Source: a virus
Reading direction: 5' to 3' (one strand)
Length of the DNA stretch: 60,538 bases
Virus record (IMG/VR): IMGVR_UViG_3300034374_004534
Location: 1-60,538 of that record
In this document: in pieces, positions 49,827 to 57,125 of the stretch
Position numbering within the stretch: position 1 is the stretch's first letter
Layout of the letters: each line of letters starts with the position of its first letter
The notes under the pieces: model-generated
Told to the model about the DNA's origin: nothing
Databases searched by the model: none
The model's input: the letters and a program-made list of their open reading frames with translations, nothing else
Made by a program: the position numbers and the translations under genes

Positions 49827-49909
49827 GAGCGGGGAATCACTCTGGGAGTGCGGCGATGAAGGTTCGTCGTTAGAAATCCCCAACTGAGGTTCGAATCCTC
49901 CCCCGCTCA
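49827..49909 (+). tRNA. tRNA-like element 2, long-variable-arm type
   Basis: GAGCGGG pairs with CCCGCTC (7 bp), with A as discriminator base. The T-arm has GAGG-TTCGAAT-CCTC. The central hairpin GGCGA-TGAAGGT-TCGTC has a 7-nt loop, but position 33 is G instead of the universal T, and the D-arm is irregular. Thus it is a doubtful class II tRNA, a pseudogene or part of a larger RNA. CCA is not encoded. Confidence 0.35.
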
Positions 49910-49923
49910 CTTAATTCAATCAC

Positions 49924-50925
49924 ATGACATACGAAGAAATACTTGAAACCCCACCGCAACCCGTGGTGTACTCAATTGAATTCCCCAACGGAATGTTCTA
50001 CGTGGGGAGGAGTGTGGACGTGTCAAGGCGTGCGAAGAAGCACTTCCAAACATCCATGCTTTACAAGCACGACAACCTCGCAATGAACAGATGCTTCGTG
50101 AAGTACAAGGATGGGGTCGTGTGGGACATTGTACGATCGTTTGATAGCGCAGAAGATGCCATTGACTTTGAGTCAGCTTACATTGAGGAATTCTGGGATG
50201 ACCCCATGTTCCTGAACCAGAAACGTGGAGACAAGATTGACGCCTTGTACAATGAGCGTAGACACACCAAGCCTGTGTGGTACATGAACCCGTACACTGG
50301 TGGTATGTGGCGCGACGAAACAGCGTCGACCATGAGAAAGGTCATGGGTCATGCGGGTTACGGCAAGCCAAAGGGCTGGGGTCACATTGCAAAGGGCAAT
50401 ACTCCAGAAGAGTGCAGAACAGATGCAGAGCGCATCCTTAAACGTGACTTCAAAAAGCTGTGCATTCAGGTACACAGGAACTCCACTCCTACATGCAAGG
50501 CCATGTCTGAATCATACCTGAAGAAGCACAGGGAGAAGCTACGCATCAAGGCCATCAAACGCAAGATGATTGTGAAAGACCTAAAGACAGGCAGGGTGTG
50601 GCTATCCAAGAAGTCAGATCTAACTGGAGCTCAATCACGTGTGAGGACAGAAGGTGTCCGCCCATGGAGTGAGTACAGCGTGAGAGGATATGGTCAAGCA
50701 TGGCCTGAATTCAAGCCCGCCAAGCGGGGGTGGTGTGCCGCCCGTGCCGTTGTAGCCATAGTTCCTGACGGAACAGCGATCACATACGAAAGTGTGGGCA
50801 AGGCGGTGCGTGACCTATTCGAGGTGGAGGACAAAGCAAAGAAAAAGCATTTGTCCAAAGCCATTCGCCTTGCGATTAAACGCAACGGCAGTGCATACGG
50901 ATACAAATGGAAATACGAAAAATGA
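49924..50925 (+). CDS. GIY-YIG homing endonuclease
   Basis: A 333-aa protein. The N-terminal GIY-YIG domain (about residues 12-100) has VVYSIEF and FYVGRS (the GIY and YIG strands), SRRAKKH with the expected catalytic Arg, and EEF around the Glu position. The rest is basic with repeated DNA-binding-type segments (RVWLSKKSDLTGAQSR near 220-237, and ITYESVGKAVRDLF near 285-300) similar to NUMOD modules. Such enzymes cut intron-less or variant alleles and spread their own gene. It follows the structured RNA, a common arrangement for intron-linked or free-standing homing genes. Confidence 0.85.
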   Translation: MTYEEILETPPQPVVYSIEFPNGMFYVGRSVDVSRRAKKHFQTSMLYKHDNLAMNRCFVKYKDGVVWDIVRSFDSAEDAIDFESAYIEEFWDDPMFLNQKRGDKIDALYNERRHTKPVWYMNPYTGGMWRDETASTMRKVMGHAGYGKPKGWGHIAKGNTPEECRTDAERILKRDFKKLCIQVHRNSTPTCKAMSESYLKKHREKLRIKAIKRKMIVKDLKTGRVWLSKKSDLTGAQSRVRTEGVRPWSEYSVRGYGQAWPEFKPAKRGWCAARAVVAIVPDGTAITYESVGKAVRDLFEVEDKAKKKHLSKAIRLAIKRNGSAYGYKWKYEK

Positions 50926-51110
50926 GATACGATTCAATCATGAGTGCCAACCCACTCGATCACGAGTACCGTGTCAAGGTTGAGCACATCTTCAGGGAAG
51001 CTCCAGAAGCCTCGAAGCAGTTGGAGAAGCACCTGAAGCACTCACCGCAACTCAAAAGCGTAGTAGTCGACTGCGTGAACTCAATCTTTAATGCATCCAT
51101 CAATGGATAA
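50922..51110 (+). CDS. Small early protein (62 aa)
   Basis: The start at 50922 overlaps the endonuclease stop (ATGA). The protein has a helical, basic middle (RVKVEHIFREAPEASKQLEKHLKHSPQLK) and ends in a hydrophobic helix. No family is recognised. It overlaps the next small gene by 8 nt. Confidence 0.45.
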   Translation: MRYDSIMSANPLDHEYRVKVEHIFREAPEASKQLEKHLKHSPQLKSVVVDCVNSIFNASING

Positions 51111-51252
51111 AAACTACACACCCCAAACACAGGCGGAGCTATGCCTCGAATGGCTCTGCAATCAAATCAAGGGCTACGAATTCAAGGTAGAAGAACTTGG
51201 AGAGGACGTGGTCACAGTCATCAATCAAATCGTAAATCGTTACTCATCATGA
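51103..51252 (+). CDS. Small early protein (49 aa)
   Basis: The ATG at 51103 lies inside the end of the previous gene, and the stop forms ATGA with the next gene. The protein has CLEWLCNQIKGYEFKVEELGEDVVTVIN, a short helix then a strand pair; two Cys. No family is known. Confidence 0.5.
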   Translation: MDKNYTPQTQAELCLEWLCNQIKGYEFKVEELGEDVVTVINQIVNRYSS

Positions 51253-52097
51253 ACCCACTACAAAGCGCAAAGCAAGAGCTTGAAGCAAGCATCCGTTACT
51301 GCGAGAATGCTATGTCATCAGCGAAACAAACCATCGAATCAATGAAGAAGTATCAGCAACAGACAGGTCGTGAGGAGGCTCTCGAACGTGAGCTTGCAGA
51401 CATGACGGGGGAACGCAACGCTAGAGCCAAGCGAATTGTCGAGCTGAAGCAAGAGGTCAAGGACCTCAAGGTCGAGAACACGAAGCTCAATGACCGACTC
51501 ATGATTTCAATGAAAGAAGTTGGGCAACTTCAAAGTGAAGTCGATGAGCTTGAACACGCATACAACAACATGAAGCAATACGCTGACAGGCTTCTCGACG
51601 AGAACGTAGGGGTTGGCGAGGGCAACGAGGAACTCAAGACCAACATGGCCCTGATGACAGACGAGCTTGAAGAGTTGCGAGGCATTATTGACAGGATGGG
51701 CGACGACTCCACAGGAGATTCAGTCACCATCAAGCAGCTTCGTAGAGAACTCGACGAGTTGTCCAAGGCATACAAGGACTCCACCCACGAGGAGGTCACC
51801 ATGAAGAAAGCATGGCGTGAGCAACGTGAGATTGTAGCCCTGCGTGACGACCAGATTGCCATGCTTGAGCGACGACTCGCCAAGCAGACAGGAGAGAAGG
51901 CCTACCCGTTCAAGGAGGGCGACATCTACTACGTCTTCAACGGCCTCGACGGCACATGGATTGAGTCGGTGTGGGATGACGAGTCAGAACGCATCCACGA
52001 CAGCCCGAACATCCCAAGCCGCCCACACAGGGTGTACTTTACGGTCGATCAGAAGCACGTACTCGACCAATTCAAACCCGAAGATGTCAATGAATGA
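51249..52097 (+). CDS. Coiled-coil early protein (282 aa)
   Basis: Chosen start at 51249 (ATGA with the previous gene). Residues about 5-215 are almost entirely heptad-type coiled coil (KELEDL-like runs of Glu, Lys, Leu). The last 65 residues form a small domain with GDIYYVFNGLDGTWIESVWDD and HRVYFTVDQKHVLDQF. The fold suggests a rod with a beta-rich tip; it may be structural or regulate DNA transactions. No known family. Confidence 0.5.
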   Translation: MNPLQSAKQELEASIRYCENAMSSAKQTIESMKKYQQQTGREEALERELADMTGERNARAKRIVELKQEVKDLKVENTKLNDRLMISMKEVGQLQSEVDELEHAYNNMKQYADRLLDENVGVGEGNEELKTNMALMTDELEELRGIIDRMGDDSTGDSVTIKQLRRELDELSKAYKDSTHEEVTMKKAWREQREIVALRDDQIAMLERRLAKQTGEKAYPFKEGDIYYVFNGLDGTWIESVWDDESERIHDSPNIPSRPHRVYFTVDQKHVLDQFKPEDVNE

Positions 52098-52169
52098 CCT
52101 GACATTTCAAACAAACTCGTAAGGCAATAACCTTACACAACACAACGTAAACTACTTAAAATCAATACA

Positions 52170-52619
52170 ATGGAACTTAATTCAGCACAAAGAGAGCTCG
52201 CACGCCTCAAGGACAGCCTCATCAAAAGCCACGAACGCGGAATGCGCATTCTCGAAAAGACGATGGGCCGCGTAGGACACCACAACATGGTTCACACAAA
52301 GCACCTTGATAGAGCCATCATCAATCTTGAGAAAGAGAACGAACAACTTCGCGAAACCATTGACAAGCTCACTGATGAAATGCAACTCATCAAGAATCTC
52401 AACACGCCCAAAATCAAAAGTCGGTACAGGTACACTAGGGAAGAAATCGTAGAGGCACTTATTCAGGCAGAGGGTGTACGAGAGAGAGCTGCAGAAAACC
52501 TTGGGATCAACAAGTTCTCCCTGTATCGCTACATCCGAGTGATGGATATCAACGTCCCCACAAAGCGCCGCAAGAAAATCATCAACGGAGTGACCACATA
52601 CGTCAAGGTAAAATCATGA
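52170..52619 (+). CDS. Coiled-coil protein with Fis-type HTH (149 aa)
   Basis: The N-terminal 75 residues are helical with heptads (ELARLKDSLIKS, INLEKENEQLRETI). The C-terminal part has EEIVEALIQAEGVRERAAENLGINKFSLYRYI (about residues 92-125), a Fis/HTH_8-like helix-turn-helix. It likely binds DNA as a dimer and may control early or middle transcription. The hairpin GTAAGG-CAATAA-CCTTAC (52120-52137) lies in the preceding 72-bp gap. Confidence 0.6.
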   Translation: MELNSAQRELARLKDSLIKSHERGMRILEKTMGRVGHHNMVHTKHLDRAIINLEKENEQLRETIDKLTDEMQLIKNLNTPKIKSRYRYTREEIVEALIQAEGVRERAAENLGINKFSLYRYIRVMDINVPTKRRKKIINGVTTYVKVKS

Positions 52620-53044
52620 GACGCAGAACAAAAAGAATCAAGAAGCGGTTCCGAGTGCGCTTTCACTTGGGCAAGGGTGCAAACTACATGCACTGGCAGG
52701 TAACCGACCGAGGCATCATGTCAGACTCTGGCGATGCTCGTGAGTACTACAGCCCCGACAAGGTTGAGATTGTGATGCATGGTGCCAAGCTCGGTAACCA
52801 AGTGTCCACCGCTCTCAAAATCTTCGAGGGCGAGAACAAGACTGTGTGTGCTTGGGTTGAGTGCGACGCTGTTGACATCAACTACAAGGCCTCCAAGGTG
52901 TTCGAAGAGGCTGACGTCACGAACCTTGAGCGCATCATGTACAACCCACGTAAGAACCCGCATTGGTTCACCGAAGATGACCACAACATCGACGACAAAG
53001 AATTCAGAAAACTCACAACGAAACAAAACAAAATCTATGGCTAA
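52616..53044 (+). CDS. Conserved early protein with basic N-terminus (142 aa)
   Basis: It starts MRRRTKRIKKRFRVRFHLGKG, strongly basic, then a beta-rich core (NYMHWQVTDRG, VEIVMHGAKLGNQVST, TVCAWVECDAV). The pattern looks like an uncharacterised phage protein with a small beta-barrel-like fold. It is coupled by ATGA to the HTH protein. Nucleic-acid binding is possible given the basic start. Confidence 0.45.
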   Translation: MRRRTKRIKKRFRVRFHLGKGANYMHWQVTDRGIMSDSGDAREYYSPDKVEIVMHGAKLGNQVSTALKIFEGENKTVCAWVECDAVDINYKASKVFEEADVTNLERIMYNPRKNPHWFTEDDHNIDDKEFRKLTTKQNKIYG

Positions 53045-53402
53045 TTCACTCTTCTCCCTCCACGCTTACCTCAAGGAAGGCATCTGGATGTTCGACGACG
53101 AATCACGCAACATCAAGGAAGAGCCATTCGTGGCAGGTGCAGACATCATGTTCGACATCATGAGCGGACGTGAGGCCGATCCCACGATCGAGTCCTGCAG
53201 CATTGTGTTCGGTGCCACACCAATCCCAGATCATGACATTCACGTGACACTCTTCGACGAGGATGGTCACGATGGACACTTCTACTTGGTCGAGAAATTT
53301 AAGCAGTTCCCCGACATGAAGGGGTTCACCTTCTGGCTGTGCCCCGCACTGCTTCAGTTCTTTGAGATTGCACCTACAGACATCTTCGTATCCCTCAAGT
53401 AA
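53037..53402 (+). CDS. DUF6717-like protein (121 aa)
   Basis: The sequence GIWMFDDESRNIKEEPFVAGADIMFDIM (about residues 14-42), then SIVFGATPIPDHDIHVTLFDE and FWLCPALLQFFEIAPTDIFV, matches the arrangement of the DUF6717 family ('g.WvFDD...gL..EPFV.G.d.m', then 'f.a.p.p', then 'WLCPaL..yF...P..iyv'). Its molecular role is not known. It starts inside the previous gene's last codons. Confidence 0.65.
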   Translation: MANSLFSLHAYLKEGIWMFDDESRNIKEEPFVAGADIMFDIMSGREADPTIESCSIVFGATPIPDHDIHVTLFDEDGHDGHFYLVEKFKQFPDMKGFTFWLCPALLQFFEIAPTDIFVSLK

Positions 53403-53554
53403 TGCCCAAGCCTCCCAAGAAGCTCGGACTACCTCAGGGTAGGGCCGACCTCAACCACCCCAAGAACCAGCACTCTCCACGAGCCCGTCGCCGCAAGATG
53501 CAACGGTTCCTTGACAAGAACTTCCCAATCAAAGATTCAGAAAACAATGAGTGA
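53402..53554 (+). CDS. Small basic protein (50 aa)
   Basis: TAATG overlap with the preceding gene and an 8-nt overlap with the next. The sequence is Lys/Arg/Pro-rich (MPKPPKKLGLPQGRADLNHPKNQH, ARRRKMQRFLDKN). It may bind nucleic acid. No family is known. Confidence 0.5.
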   Translation: MPKPPKKLGLPQGRADLNHPKNQHSPRARRRKMQRFLDKNFPIKDSENNE

Positions 53555-53927
53555 TTACACAGGCCTCCTCCTGTCTGCCATGGAGTTCCCGCTAGACGAG
53601 GACCACCACGCAGACGTAGCCAAGAAGATGGTCATCAGCGACATAGAAAATATGGGCGACGAGGACTTTCTAACTCAGAAGTCTTCGGATATTTGCGCCT
53701 CTTTTATGAAGGTGTGCGTGGACTCATCCTACGAACAGCTCAACGAGATCAAGTCCATCATGGAGGCTGAGACAGAGCTAGACGATATGGGAGTCGGTGA
53801 TGATCAGACACGTGTGGATCTCTGGGCTGTTACCCGAGCCGTGCACAACAACTACTCTATGGGCATGTCCGTCCTTTCCCACTACATGCAAATCTTCGAA
53901 CATCTAAAATCCAAGTACTATGAATGA
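53547..53927 (+). CDS. Acidic helical early protein (126 aa)
   Basis: Start taken at ATG 53547 (MSDYTG). The protein is acidic with alternating helices (DVAKKMVISDIENMGDEDFL, EIKSIMEAETELDDM). No known family. It overlaps the DnaA-like gene by 8 nt. Role unknown. Confidence 0.45.
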   Translation: MSDYTGLLLSAMEFPLDEDHHADVAKKMVISDIENMGDEDFLTQKSSDICASFMKVCVDSSYEQLNEIKSIMEAETELDDMGVGDDQTRVDLWAVTRAVHNNYSMGMSVLSHYMQIFEHLKSKYYE

Positions 53928-54393
53928 ATTTCTTGAAGAGGTACGAGCCGAGTACGAAAAGCGGCAGGAGTACAAGATCAACCCATCCCGCCTTCGGGAG
54001 AACGTAGAGCACAAGGCTGCCATCTCCAATGCGGTGCGACCCTTCTCCACGTTCAAGGAGATTGGCAAGCTGTTCGACATGAACCACTCATCGATCGTGC
54101 ACTACAGCCGTGAGCACCTTGGCCTCATGCAGTGGTCACCAGCATACCGATTCAACTACGGTATTGCAATGGCCTGTGTGAAGAAAGTGTCAACGGACAT
54201 GGACGTCATCCCCCTCGACAACAGGTACATGGATGGCCACAAGCAGCTGAAACAGCTGGACAGTATTCTGGAATGGGTGACAGACATGCGGGAACAAGTG
54301 ATCGAAAAACTTGACGGAAAGTACAATGATCACTACATTTGCAATGTCGAAGACGAATCACCTCAAAACGTTGAGGGCAAACAAGACAACTAA
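53920..54393 (+). CDS. DnaA domain IV-like DNA-binding protein (157 aa)
   Basis: Residues about 30-70 contain KAAISNAVRPFSTFKEIGKLFDMNHSSIVHYSREH. The end of this has the order 'IG..F...HS.V.H..' of the DnaA C-terminal HTH signature, which binds DnaA boxes. There is no AAA+ ATPase domain, so the protein may mark an origin or compete with host DnaA. The rest is helical. It lies before the recombination and replication genes. Confidence 0.6.
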   Translation: MNEFLEEVRAEYEKRQEYKINPSRLRENVEHKAAISNAVRPFSTFKEIGKLFDMNHSSIVHYSREHLGLMQWSPAYRFNYGIAMACVKKVSTDMDVIPLDNRYMDGHKQLKQLDSILEWVTDMREQVIEKLDGKYNDHYICNVEDESPQNVEGKQDN

Positions 54394-54404
54394 TTCAATT
54401 CAAT

Positions 54405-54959
54405 ATGAACAACTACAAGTTCAAGACCACGAACATCCGTGGCAAGCAGTACGTTGAAGTCAACGAACGCATCAAGTTCTTCCGTCAGGAGGAGCAGTAC
54501 AAGAACTGGGGCATCCTCACAGACTTCCCCCTCATCGACTCTGATCAGTGCATGTGTGTGTGCTCTATCGTAACCCCCGAGGGTAACGTCGTATCCCAAG
54601 GCACAGCACACGAGGTGCGTAGTGCATCCAACATCAACAAGACCAGCTATGTCGAAAACTGTGAGACCTCCGCAATCGGACGAGCTCTTGCCATGCTCGG
54701 AATCGGTATCGACACTTCAATTGCGTCAGCTAATGAGGTTGAAGATGCAATCGCGCAGCAGCAGGCCATGGTCGACAACCCTCACGTCCAGAAGCTTAGC
54801 AAAGCTCTCGATGCGCCAGTCGAGAACATCATGGACAAAGCGGTGAACTACATCAAGGGTCAGGCTGACAAGCAGAAGGCCTTCGATTCTATCATGAAGA
54901 AGTACAGCTCTCAGCTTACTGAGAAGCAGGTTACGGGACTCAAGAAGTTCGTGCGATGA
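54405..54959 (+). CDS. ERF/Sak-type single-strand annealing protein
   Basis: A 184-aa protein with YVEVNERIKFFR (about residues 16-27) and INKTSYVENCETSAIGRALAMLGIGIDTSIASANEV (about 76-111), typical of ERF-like phage recombinases (the 'yvEn.ETsAiGRALa.lGiG' motif). The C-terminal 60 residues are helical and disordered. It would coat and anneal single strands, working with the PD-(D/E)XK exonuclease at 55377 and the SSB-like protein at 56209. It overlaps the next gene by 4 nt. Confidence 0.78.
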   Translation: MNNYKFKTTNIRGKQYVEVNERIKFFRQEEQYKNWGILTDFPLIDSDQCMCVCSIVTPEGNVVSQGTAHEVRSASNINKTSYVENCETSAIGRALAMLGIGIDTSIASANEVEDAIAQQQAMVDNPHVQKLSKALDAPVENIMDKAVNYIKGQADKQKAFDSIMKKYSSQLTEKQVTGLKKFVR

Positions 54960-55243
54960 GCAGCTGTTCTGTGAACAAGAACGGCATCTTCATAAGTATG
55001 GAAAATCGTGGTAAGGACAAGAAGCTTGTCCCTTGGGCTCTCATAAAGCGCGACGTGATCTATCCATCTGTGAGGCACTGCGTGTGCGAGGAGCACGGAA
55101 TTGACACCTACCTCGTAGATAAGTCGATAGCAGGCAACCGAATCCGTCGGTTGTTTGCTAGCGAACGTGAAGCACTCAAGGCTCTGGACATGTTCCTCAT
55201 CTCAAATGGGAAGGAACCCCGACACGTACTTAAGAGAGCATAA
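54956..55243 (+). CDS. Hypothetical small basic protein in recombination cassette (95 aa)
   Basis: ATGA-coupled to the annealing protein. The sequence (RDVIYPSVRHCVCEEHGIDTYLVDKSIAGNRIRRLFASEREALKALDMFL) has two close Cys and a final helical part. No known family. Its position suggests a role in recombination or replication. Confidence 0.45.
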   Translation: MSSCSVNKNGIFISMENRGKDKKLVPWALIKRDVIYPSVRHCVCEEHGIDTYLVDKSIAGNRIRRLFASEREALKALDMFLISNGKEPRHVLKRA

Positions 55244-55249
55244 TTAGAC

Positions 55250-55375
55250 ATGACTGAGTTAGTTCAGTGCAGCAGATGTTTAGCCATGCAGCAGGCAGAC
55301 ATCAGCGAAACGATAGCGATCACTTGTCATTTCTGCGGAGAAACTGACGCTGCATTTACAGAAGATTTTATTTAA
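55250..55375 (+). CDS. Tiny zinc-ribbon protein (41 aa)
   Basis: The product has CSRC near residue 7 and CHFCG near residue 28, enough for one zinc site, then an acidic end. It lies between the annealing protein cassette and the exonuclease with 1-6 nt gaps. A DNA-binding or protein-binding accessory role is likely, not proven. Confidence 0.6.
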   Translation: MTELVQCSRCLAMQQADISETIAITCHFCGETDAAFTEDFI

Positions 55376-55376
55376 C

Positions 55377-56138
55377 ATGAGAGAACAACTAAAAGCAGCC
55401 GTAGGCAAGCCACACCTGTCTTACTCGTCCCTGAAGTACGCACTCGGAGACATGAAGCTTTGGGAGATGTACATGCGGGGTCAGCTCAAGAAAGAGTCTG
55501 AAGCCCTGTTCTTCGGCAGCGTCTACGACATGTTGTTATTCGAACCAGAAAAAGCATATGAACAGTTCTACACCCTCGATGATACTAGCATTTGTGACAC
55601 TATTGGCGGCCGTAGTCCTCGGAGTACGAAGCGGTACAAAGAGTGGAAGGCAGAGGAAGCTGAGAAGGCAGGAGGTAAAGACTTGGTATCTCAAGAGGAA
55701 TGGAAAAAGGCGCATGAGATGATCCAACGCCTGAAGGATTGCGGTCTGTACGACAAGCGTTTTGCAGGTGGCAAGTATCAGGTAGAGTTCAACGTGGATC
55801 TCGATGGTGTTCCACTCAAGGGGTTCCTCGACTGCCTTCAAGAAGGTGACTTCATCGTGGACTCCAAGTCATCTCGTTCAGTAAGCAAGTTCCGCTACGA
55901 CGTGCGTGGCTTCAGCTACGACATTCAAGCGTACATCTACACCAAGGTCTTTGGCATCAAGGATTTCTGGTGGGTCGTGCAAGAGAAGAACTATCCGTTC
56001 TATCCTGCCGACGTCAAGTGTTCAGAAGAAACCCTCTTCAATGGAGAGATGAAGTTTCATCAAGCGGTCGAGAACATCAACAACTGGCTCAATGGAAACA
56101 AAGAAACAGTGGCCCACTACGCCGAGTTCGTTGTCTGA
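55377..56138 (+). CDS. PD-(D/E)XK exonuclease (recombination exonuclease)
   Basis: A 253-aa protein of the phage exonuclease type. LSYSSLKYALG (about residues 14-24) and FFGSVYDMLLFEPE (about 45-58) are the common N-terminal motifs. The catalytic core is GFLDCLQEGDFIVDSKSS (about 149-166; Asp152 and Asp162-Ser-Lys164) followed by YDIQAYIY (about 181-188), the Q-x-Y helix of RecB-type nucleases. It would resect dsDNA ends to single strands for the annealing protein. Confidence 0.82.
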   Translation: MREQLKAAVGKPHLSYSSLKYALGDMKLWEMYMRGQLKKESEALFFGSVYDMLLFEPEKAYEQFYTLDDTSICDTIGGRSPRSTKRYKEWKAEEAEKAGGKDLVSQEEWKKAHEMIQRLKDCGLYDKRFAGGKYQVEFNVDLDGVPLKGFLDCLQEGDFIVDSKSSRSVSKFRYDVRGFSYDIQAYIYTKVFGIKDFWWVVQEKNYPFYPADVKCSEETLFNGEMKFHQAVENINNWLNGNKETVAHYAEFVV

Positions 56139-56208
56139 CCGAGACAAGATCATAGCCACGGTCTTGTATCTACTATGGCTCTTTTTTTAACCCTATAATT
56201 TTTTAAGT

Positions 56209-56517
56209 ATGAGCGACAAGCAATACGACAGCGTACTCGTTGGGTACGCAGAGGAACCACGCTTCAACGAAGACGGTTCATTGAGAGACTGGTCAGTCCG
56301 TTTCAAGGACGCAGAACTCAAGGAGATGGTGGAGAAGTACGCCACCACACGCAACGAACAAGGCCAAGGGGGTAACCTCTACGTGACCATGTTCATGTCT
56401 AAGGGCGGTAAGGCATGCTGCCGAGTGTTCGACCCTAACAGCGCTGCTGCCAAGGAACGTCGTGCACAGAAGGAGGCCAAGGCCCCTGCCCAAGAATCAG
56501 ATGCCCTGCCATTCTGA
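56209..56517 (+). CDS. SSB-like protein with DALPF tail
   Basis: A 102-aa protein. The body is beta-rich (DSVLVGYAEEPRFNEDGSL, GNLYVTMFMSKGGKACCRVFD), compatible with an OB-type fold. A Lys/Ala/Glu linker ends in SDALPF. A short acidic tail ending in -PF is the hallmark through which SSB proteins recruit partners. It lies between the exonuclease and primase-helicase genes. I infer ssDNA binding; the OB fold is not certain from sequence. A 70-bp gap with a CAAGAT/GTCTTG hairpin lies upstream. Confidence 0.6.
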   Translation: MSDKQYDSVLVGYAEEPRFNEDGSLRDWSVRFKDAELKEMVEKYATTRNEQGQGGNLYVTMFMSKGGKACCRVFDPNSAAAKERRAQKEAKAPAQESDALPF

Positions 56518-56536
56518 TAAGGCACCCATCTATCAC

Positions 56537-56794
56537 ATGACCGCTCGTGTCGCCTTCAAGAAACGGAAGGTTGTACACGAGCGTGTTGTGTGGGTGGTAT
56601 CCGTCTTTGAATCACCTCATGACATCCGCAAGTACGACTACAAGACGATGTCCCGACTGGAACAGGAGCTCTACGGGAAGAACGCCAAGTCGGAGAAGCA
56701 CATCATGATCAGGGAGATTCTCACGAAGAAGTTTATCTCAAACTCAACACTTACTCTAGATGAACACAAGCAGCAAAATCAAGCAAAAGTGTAA
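56537..56794 (+). CDS. Small basic protein (85 aa)
   Basis: I chose the ATG at 56537 (MTARVAFKK), 19 bp after the SSB-like stop; an in-frame ATG at 56501 would overlap it. The protein is basic and has RVVWVVSVFESPHDIRKYDY, then a helical charged end. Its 3' end overlaps the next gene by 35 nt. Unknown role. Confidence 0.4.
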   Translation: MTARVAFKKRKVVHERVVWVVSVFESPHDIRKYDYKTMSRLEQELYGKNAKSEKHIMIREILTKKFISNSTLTLDEHKQQNQAKV

Positions 56795-57125
56795 GGAACT
56801 TGAGGACCTACTCCTCATGAAGAACTCAAAGTATGGAAACTCAGCGCTCGAACCGCTGAACGTTTTCTCAGAGGCGGGGGCGGTCGCAGGCATCAAGATG
56901 CGCATCGACGACAAGCTCAAGCGAATCAAGAATGCAGGTCTCGTTGACGCGACGGAGGATACGTTGCAAGACCTCGCTGGTTATCTCATCCTCCTCATGA
57001 TTGCGAAGGACAATGAAAGTAACGATTTTCAAAAACGTATTCGACAAAACCAACCCCCACGTGATCCATCTAAGCAAGGCGCTGGAGAGGATCAAGAGTG
57101 GGCGGTCGAGTACACTAGTATCTGA
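56760..57125 (+). CDS. DUF1599-like (MazG-type?) protein
   Basis: A 121-aa protein with LLMKNSKYGNSALEPLNVFSEAGAVAGIKMRIDDKLKRI (about residues 18-56) and TEDTLQDLAGYLILLMIA (about 64-82), close to DUF1599 or MazG-like nucleotide-processing domains, in which acidic residues bind Mg-nucleotides. Its last 113 nt overlap the start of the primase-helicase gene in another frame, unusually much. A nucleotide-pool or dNTP-related role is likely. Confidence 0.6.
   Translation: MNTSSKIKQKCKELEDLLLMKNSKYGNSALEPLNVFSEAGAVAGIKMRIDDKLKRIKNAGLVDATEDTLQDLAGYLILLMIAKDNESNDFQKRIRQNQPPRDPSKQGAGEDQEWAVEYTSI

Larger units (their letters stand above)
49599..49923 (+). ncRNA. Structured RNA region with two tRNA-like 3' ends
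   Basis: A 325-bp gene-free interval. It holds two T-arm motifs (GTTCGAATCC-like, 49650-49660 and 49888-49898), each closed by an acceptor-like helix. Between them lie the hairpin GCTCG-GAAAGA-CGAGC (49806-49821), the near-palindrome GTTGTCAAC (49789-49797), and AACGAC (49795-49800), which can pair with GTCGTT (49866-49871). CAACGACTGA resembles the R/P7 element of group I introns, and a GIY-YIG endonuclease gene follows. A group I intron or a degenerate tRNA cluster is possible; I could not fold a full intron core by eye. Confidence 0.5.

Noticed and set aside
49671-49909. tmRNA
   Set aside because: The T-arm and acceptor-like end made me consider it, but no 5' partner with a tmRNA-type start and no tag ORF ending in AA-like codons could be found.
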